From Blastobasis lacticolella (Eukaryota; Arthropoda; Insecta; Lepidoptera; Blastobasidae): a stretch of 64,000 nt of DNA. A program made the position numbers and the translations under genes. Position 1 is the stretch's first letter, and the number at the start of each line of letters is the position of its first letter. The stretch spans positions 12,632,563-12,696,562 of the forward strand of contig LR990048.1 of NCBI GenBank assembly GCA_905147135.1. Reading direction: 5' to 3'. The notes under the pieces were generated by a model, which saw nothing but the letters and a program-made list of their open reading frames with translations, was not told where the DNA came from and did not search any database. Positions 23,977-32,900 of this stretch are shown here, one piece after another.

Positions 23977-26900
23977 TATTAATATAATATATACTATATA
24001 GATAAATAAATAAATATAATACTATACATATACATAATAATGCTCTATTAACTGCTGAGAAAGTGCTTCTTTAGAAGATCTTTGAAGCTGACTTGTGTAC
24101 GAGCATTGTGAATGTCGTCTGGTAGAGAATTCCACAGGCGCGCAGCATACACTCGAAAAGATTTCCCATAGGTAGCCGAGCTATAAGTAGGAATTGCCAG
24201 TTGGAGTTCTCTACGCGGGCGCAAACGAGGATTCATCTTAGCATTTATTTCACCATATTTCTGCATTTAATGAGCTCCCAGGCACAGTGTTTCCTTTGAA
24301 CTATGACATGTGATCGTTTAAGAGGTATATTTAAAGGTCTTCTTAGAGGTGGCAACTCATTGGAAGCGGCCCTGGTGTTGCTGATGTCCATAGGCTGCGG
24401 TGACCACATTCCATCAGGTGGCACGCTTGCCTGTTTGTCTGCCGTATTATATAAAAATAATTATCCTACTTTCATGCTCCTTCTGCCATACCCAACTTTC
24501 ACATCAATGAACGCATACTTTTATGTTGGATTGAACACCCCTCTGTGAACTATTTACAATTATTATTCTTAATCTCTACAAGTTAACTAGAGCATTAACA
24601 CTGCAATCTGCAGTCTACAGGTGATTGGACTGGGAACAGATAAATTTGTATTTGTTTATATTCAACTCACACAACATAATGCAAATAATATTATACAATA
24701 TAAATCATATTGTGTCCTAGTATGACCTTTACTTTTATTGAGATAAAAGAACATAGGTACGTCAACAATCGTAAAGTTTCATTCAACCATTATCTTAATA
24801 AACAATGTTTAAGTGTATAATTTTATTATTTTCCTATACAGATTGCTGTCTTTTAAACAATAGTTCTGTCGGGTTTAATTCTTGATTGAGAACAAATAGG
24901 GCTAGATCAGATTTTGGATTAAGTTTGTGTGGACGATGGCTTGAACTTTCCTCGTCACATTAACATTTTATTGAAAAAAAAAGTTGAGTACAAAAGTTTT
25001 GTTACTCCTATTACTTCAATTCGTGATGATTTGCAATGTAGTTGTAAAACAGGAAATTTAAATTTTAGGAAAAATAGATCTGTACATCTAGTAGATTTTC
25101 TAGAATGTATGAGTAAATTCGTACGTCAGTAGTCAGTAGTGTAAATGTTTTGCAACGAACTGCAAGTAAATTAAACAATACGTACTTAATGGCAGTTCTT
25201 GCGAAAATAACCTGCATCATACGGCAAGGAAACTGGTGATGGACTAAGCTAATATTAAAATGTTTATTTGTGTAGGTAAATGCAAGTTGATATTTTCATC
25301 CGCGTACAGTAACCATATTCTTAGTACTAAAATTATTTTTTCTATGAACCATCACTTTTTGTTATATGTATATGTATGTGTAAAGGTAACTTTTGAATAG
25401 CGATGATACTTTGATGCTGCCTATAGTTCGTTTTATATCCCTAAAATGAAATTCGACGGAACCACCTATGAGCCCTTATCGCAAACCCACTGTATCCAGC
25501 GCAACGTCACGCAGGCACTAACATACGTTTTCCGTGGCGAGATGTTAATTATTTAAAAATTCACGCGATACAATTATACAACGTTTAGCGGGCAGGGCGG
25601 CGCGGCGAGGGCGGTCGGGCGGCGCAGTCGTGACCGCGCCATTATCGCGGGCTGCGGCCGGCCGCGCGCGGGGGATGCTGCGCAGACGCTCCGCCGCCGC
25701 CGAGTGAGCGCCCGCACGCCGCACGCACCGACGCACCATGCACGCTGACCCGGAGTCGCCCGCCAGCCGCGAGGAGGCCCACCTCCTGCCCGACGACTGG
25801 CTCAAAGTCAAGACCGTCGCCCCCAATGGCAACCTCTCCCCCGGCATCTACTACCCCACGGTCACCAAGAGGTTCGACCGACCCCTGCCGTCACCGACTG
25901 TCACCAACCTGTACTGTTTCGCTTCTGTCCGTCCTATATAGCTAGAATACCTCTGTTACATGTTTTTAATGAGACACAATTTGCGTTAGAGAGCTATTCC
26001 TCGGTTAACTAGTGTACATTATCGACGTTGTTAACGGCCGCGAAGGTCGCAGTAGCAATAGAGGTGCAAGTGAACCGAACGTAGTTTGTGTCGTAGATGT
26101 TTTAGAAGCAGCAGTGCGAAACAATAACGCGTTATGCATTTGTCCACAGGAGCCGGTCGCACAGGCACGGAGCCACGCGGAGGACTAGACGACGGGCTAT
26201 TCACAAAAATGGAGAGTGCAATATTGTCAAATCGAGGATATCGCAGCGCAGGCTGCGGTTTCTCCAGGACATCTTCACGACGCTCGTGGACGCGCAGTGG
26301 CGGTGGACCCTACTCGTGTTCACGCTGTCCTTTATTCTCTCCTGGCTGGGATTCGCGCTCATCTGGTGGCTGATATCCTTCACGCATGGCGACCTCGAGA
26401 CGGAACACCTTCCTAACATGCAAGAATCCTCAAACTGGAAACCGTGTATTTTCGGCATATTCGGCTTTACCTCGTGTTTCCTCTTCAGTATTGAAACCCA
26501 ACACACAATCGGTTACGGAGCGCGTACGACTACGGAAGAATGCCCCGAGGCAATATTTATAATGTGCTTCCAGAGTATTGTGGGCGTGATGATACAAGCG
26601 TTCATGGTAGGCATCGTGTTCGCCAAAATGACGAGACCCAAGCACAGAACCCAGACCCTTCTGTTCTCCAAATACGCAGTGGTGTGCCAAAGAGACGGGG
26701 AGTTGTGCTTGATGTTCCGCGTGGGCGACTTAAGGAAGTCTCACATCATCGGCGCCAGTGTGAGGGCCCAGCTGATACGCTCCAGGACAACGAAAGAGGG
26801 TGAAACATTGAGCCACTATCAGACTGAGTTGGAACTTAATGCAGATGGATGCGACAGCAATCTGTTTTTCATTTGGCCAATAACGATGGTGCATCGGATA

Positions 26901-29900
26901 AACGCAGAGAGTCCGTTCTATGGGGTTTCCGCAGCCGACGTGTTGCAGGAGAGGTTCGAGATCGTGGTGATCCTGGAGGGCACGATTGAGTCGACCGGGC
27001 AGACCACGCAGGCGCGCTCCAGCTACACGACCAGTGAGATAATGTGGGGACATAGGTTCGCGCCGCTAGTGACATATAACCGTGAGCGCCAGGGCTACGA
27101 AGTGGACTATTCCAAGTTCGACGACACGCAGCAAGTCGACACGCCCCTGTGCTCCGCCAAGGAGCTGGACGACTTCTACGGCAACCAGGCGGACCGTAGA
27201 TCTATCGGTGAGTTCCTCTTCAAAGTCAAAACTGGTGGCAGCGGTGGCGGCTGGCTGTACTTGCAAAACCCTCGTTAACTGCTTCAGTGTGTGCTTTGTT
27301 TTTAACGCTATCTCGTCACAAAATGTCTAATCTCCGGCAAGATAACGAAATTTCTTGGTCACTGTCACGTTAGTTAAGTTTTACGTCAGACTGGTGTTTG
27401 TCTCTCGCCTCTTGACAATTGAGAGTCGTTCACATCTGGCACTTAAGAGAATTACATTAAATTTCCGTTGCACCATTTTGAAATTATCTGCAGTAGTGTT
27501 TATCAAGGGTCAACATAAGTGTCTTATTTGCTACTTTATGCGATAACTTCTAACTAATTCAAATTTCTAAAGAGAATATTTCTTGCTACCGATGTTGCAT
27601 TTGTTGGCTGTGTTTTAAATGCAACTGGGAGCCAATGAATGATATTTCGCTTTAAAGATTAACTTTACCATTAAGTTAAATATTCCTGTTATTGTTGACA
27701 ATAGGCACAACAAATGAATATCTAGTATAGACGTATAGAATTATTATTAACATACTCTGCAGTGTGACACACTCACGTGACGACTGATGAAGCGTGTCGC
27801 AAATTAAATACGGTAGCTGTGTATGTATTAATTTGCACCTTCTTTCTATTACTTCTGATAACTTACTGTCTACTCAATAAATTCCAATGTGAAATTGTAT
27901 TTTAATTAAGCCAACATTAATCGTTCATTTCGTTACATGGTAAACCTTTATCTATTGTTTTTTAATAGCGACATAGGGAACATTAGGTGCATTTACAGGT
28001 TAAGGTAAAGCAAACATAAAATACTATCTAATACTAGTTTTATTTCTACGAAAAATGTAAGCTGGGTAACAGATAGTATACATACACTCCATGACATGAT
28101 TTCATTTCATGATCCAAGAAACGATAAGATATCTTAGAAATTAATCATTGTATTTACACGTTTTTCGACAGACAACATGTGGAGCATTTTTATGCTCCTG
28201 TAATGTGATTGATTGACCATGAAAATATCTACCTTTTGGTTTAGACGTTTATATTATATTGATATTATAGAAATTGTTAGTGCACATTGATCCAAATGTA
28301 ATGTCAAACATTCCAGTTACCTGTGAAATTATCGTTTTTTACTGCGGATCTGAGTAATTTTCCAATTTCTTGGAAATTGTAAATCCGATTACAATTTAAC
28401 TTTGTAGTATAATCAGACAGACAACTTTAAGGCTGAAAACCGCTAAATCACGGGCTAAAAATTAGAGTTAAAGAACCAAAAGAGTAAAAGATTTCAGACA
28501 GAATTAAGCAATGCAATACAATTTAGTTCGAAATAAAACGGCTAGGTACAATGAATTAATTAACTAATTTCAATTGTGTTCGACTCCAGTTTTCTGTAAT
28601 TCAGCATGCCTTGCCTTGCACTGTGAAGAAGTCATGAATACTTTAAACAAACGACACGTCGTAACATTAATTTGAAGACAAACGTGTTCAGAAAACAGCA
28701 CTCCATTATCACTCCAATTACCTTTTCCTTACAACTAATAGCTCCGTGAACGTCAATATATGAAAAGCCATTGATTTCCGACTGCTTCTGTAATACGTAT
28801 TCACGTTAGGTAATCTATTTTCGTACGTTGTAAGTTAAATTAGGTGGAGCGCAGTAACGTATAGATTGCATTTTCTCAAATTATCTTGTTGATTGTTCTC
28901 CTGATACCTACTAAAATACTAAGTTAGCCTAAGTAACTTCACAAAGGAAAGTTACCTAAAATTTTTAATAAATCCGATGTTAGACTGTTTTCGCGAGTAT
29001 CCATATGTTTGTACCATTAAAAAGTAGAAAAGAAAACAGAAAATCAAAATGTCTACAAGTTGTTTAGACACTTTAGTAACGTTTAACATTAGCTTGGCGT
29101 TACTTACCAATTATTAAGATGACGAAAACTCAAAAGTTTATCAATAGATGCGTTATTGAAAGTGCTTTAATACTCCAATATTTAGAGCAACAGCGATCAG
29201 CGATCATCATCATCAGCGATCCGGAAAGTCTTTTGGTAGACTCTCTTAAATAGTTGGTCATTTTGGCTAGAGATTTTGCAGTAGAGATGACAATACGTCA
29301 GGATGGCCATAACGGTAGGAAAATCGATTTTTTCCCAAAAATTATTATCCAAATCTGACACGTTTAGGGAAGGTTAATTTCACGTAATCATTTTGGCGTC
29401 AATGTCCTGGTTGACGCGCGCGAGAGTCCGAGGTCCGTGATCAGCAATCTACCAATATACCAATACTTCAATTGCAGTGGAGCGACTGCCATATGACCTC
29501 TGTGATCCTGTTACCAGGGGAAACTGACCAGATTGGATCATGCTTACACATTCAGTCGCCTGACTGTGCAGATATTATCACGATGTCCATCACCTTAAGA
29601 GCGTTTGTTAGTGTTCAACTAATGTACGTAACTCAGATAAAATAAAATGTTTACAAAATTAAAACCCACTTCAACTTTTGAGTTTATCTTGAACAGACTA
29701 GACAACAAATAGACAGACAGACAGACGTGGCGTGGTACTTTGTTCTATAATATGTGGTGATAGTGATGAAACCTTAAATTTTTAGGTGGGTTTTTTATTT
29801 TGTTAAAATTAATCATTATAATAATTTAGTGATTTTCATATAGCCGGACAGGTCTGTGCAAGCTATGGCCGTGGGCGGGAAATTAGACAACTGCATGTGT

Positions 29901-32900
29901 TTACGTGATTTCAAGTCATCGTTTTAATACAAATAATTTGAACTTTATTCTGAACAATTTTTCCGACCTCGGGCGGTAACCTCGATTCGAAATACGGGTA
30001 GCCAGCATCGTGGACCAGAGTATAGCGAAAAATTCACTTAAGCTCCAATAAGAAGACAAACGAAACCGCATGCTACCTGTCAATGTAGGAGCAATTCATA
30101 TTTTAACGCAATTTGTAATCATTTATCTTTATACACCCATAGTACCCATAGTACAAGCTTTGCTTAGTTTGGGGCTAGATGGCGCTGTGTGAATTTGTCC
30201 ACGAATATTTATTTATTATTATTTATTTATTTATTTATTTACCTTAGATTTACATTGCAAAAATTATTTTTTTGTTAACCTACCTACTAAATGACCAACG
30301 GGTAGGTACTTAATCAACAGTGCTTTGATAAAGGAATATTTATAATTTAATCACTATAAATAAGATCACTTTTACTTACTGTTACGTACTTAGTATCAGG
30401 CCGGATATTAACACACTATCTGGTATCCGGACGAATAGTAAATTAACGCTGGATAGGCGGGATACCGGATATCCGTTTCATCTCTAATCATAATATTGCA
30501 TTGTCACCTTTTTGTCACCAAGATTTTATTACGAGCAAACACCGCCATATGTGAAAGTAATAATAAAATTAAAACTTGTAAAACTTGAATTGAAAATCTC
30601 CTCCATTGGATTTATATGATGGTAAAAAAAATCTGGTATATAGCGGTACTGGGGCTCGAGTTCAACCCCATATAACCACTAGGCCACCGAATTTTTTTTT
30701 GTATGTTAATATATTTTTTAAACCGTCGCGTCGGAGTAACATATACCGGGCCATTGAAAAAAACTACATTAATTGTGGTTTATAACATAATTATTTATTG
30801 ATTTTTAATGGAATGCCGACCCAACGACACAGCTCAATAATACTCAATTTTTATGTACGCGCCAAAGACGGCGACTTTGAATTTGTATGTACCTATTTAC
30901 CATGTTTTGTTCTTTACGTTGTGGGTATTTATTTCATTACTAGGTGCCCCATTATTTCTCCCGGGAAACTTATCAAACTATTATTTCCAAAAAAGCCTTA
31001 TTAGGAATATTATGAACGTATAAAAACTGATCCGGTTACCAACAAATAGAGTTCAGTTGACTAGAATGATAATATTATGTATATTTACTGATAACCTTTA
31101 GATTAATTATACATTCTTATGGTTTAAGTATATATCTAATAAACAAACACTAATTAACTGAAACAGAGTAATTATTCGTTGATGAGAAAGCAAAGATATC
31201 ATTGAAATAGGTAATTAAATACTATAGAATCTGAATCTAGAATAATACTCATCGTAACCAAGCTATTAATTTTAATAACCATGTAATGTTAGGAATACTC
31301 CATAATACCTAAATCTCACAAATTGCTTATAATCCGCTTATTATTGCGATATTAGATGTGTAAATGGTAAATACTGTAATCAATTAAAAACATTTTTATG
31401 TATTGTCAGAGCAAATTACACAAGTACGTCTTTGAGAAATCCTCAGTTTTCGACGATAAACTCTATATTTTGTATATAATGTACGAAACAATTTTTGAAT
31501 CTAGACTTTTTATTTCACATATCTGAAACTCGAGGACCCTCGTAGTCGACTACTTGCATTAACCGCACACTATTTTGAAAAACATGTTTTGTATTACTGA
31601 TAATTATTGTTATGTACTTGTTGTATTTATCATGGGCGCCGGGAGGTTGTGTATTGGTCAAAAATAAAAGTAGAAGAAATATTTTATTATTTATCCAATA
31701 GTGTATACCGGTGGCGCCTAAGATATTTATGTTGTGTTGTCAATAGTCTTTTGAGTGTAATGTATGCATGTTTGTGACGTCATACAGAGAGCGCAGAACC
31801 ACCACAGAAGATGGCCGAGAGAGCACCCACCGTCGAGCCCAAGGCAGAACACAAGGATGGAGACTTTACTGTTACTCTATAGAGGATATTGAAAGCAGGG
31901 GCTTAGAAATTGAACCAAAAATATTGAATGCAGGATTTAGTGACCGGAGTTTTGCCTTCCTTTCTAAATGAAAAACCCATCGAAACTCACGTATAAAGAT
32001 TTGTATGAGAAGGACAAATGTTTGTTTGTATTAATTTTGTGTATTAAAATTTGTGGCACTTGAGCTACCTGTAATACATAATGTTAAGAATTGGCCAATG
32101 AAAAGAGATAAAGATTGTAAACAATCAAAGCGTAGTCTTCACGGTCACAGTGATTAGGCTGCTTTTAGCTTGACATGGCAGACAGGCATGCTCCATCTTT
32201 TCCGCATTGTCTCTTCCTATCGGGCGAAATTGCTGCCTATTTTAATAAGTACTAAAAGTAAGCTCGCTACTGTACCTACACCTGTCTTCTCATACAACCG
32301 AGAGATGACATCTGTCAAAATCATGTGACATAATGACAGTTGCGGTTTTCCCAACCTTTCGTTGACGATGCTTGCGCTGGGTTTTCTGGTGGGCAGTCCG
32401 AACTTTAAATATACCTATATTTAATCAAAATGTCTATCTGTTATAATGTTATCTGTCATTGGTTAACAACGGTTTTTTGTACATATAATTGAAATATATA
32501 TGTACAAAACTAGTGGCAGATTTGTTCTGCCTTCTTCCAAAATGTTGTTAATAAAGCTGTCAAAATGTAAATCTGTTGGCAAATCATATAAATAAAAGAT
32601 TATAGGTTTTATTAATCTTGATAACTTTTCGAACAAGTGAATAGCGAATCTCGAACAATCGACTGTTAGCAGACGCAGAAGAATAAGTGAAAAGTAGATG
32701 TAGAATGTAGATGCAATGACTAGTCAGTAAATCAGAATCTCACATACGTAATAGTTTTATCCTGAGTAAATAAATGACCCATTACTCGTACAAATGTAGA
32801 CAATATTCCAAATACGTAAATGTAGAATATGTAGATAATGTTGCAGTTTTAGATAATTAAGAATTAGGTCTTCGTGCTACCTTATTTAAATTAAAGACAC

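Larger units (their letters stand above)
13910..25559 (+). other. Intron 1 of the first Irk gene (most of it)
   Basis: Holds family 3 copies, a MITE A, the hAT element, LINE 3' ends, family 4 and 5 repeats, a SINE and a foldback element. 14400-16080 includes a family 4-like stretch at 15640-15800; 18340-19440, 22860-23660 and 24560-25500 hold nothing I recognise. Confidence 0.5.

Noticed and set aside
25545..25847. 100-codon minus-strand Ala/Arg-rich frame
   Set aside because: A shadow of the CpG-rich promoter block and alternative first exon.
31768..31971. 67-codon frame ending SDRSFAFLSK
   Set aside because: Looked protein-like, but no acceptor, donor or nameable family; left as unassigned intron sequence.
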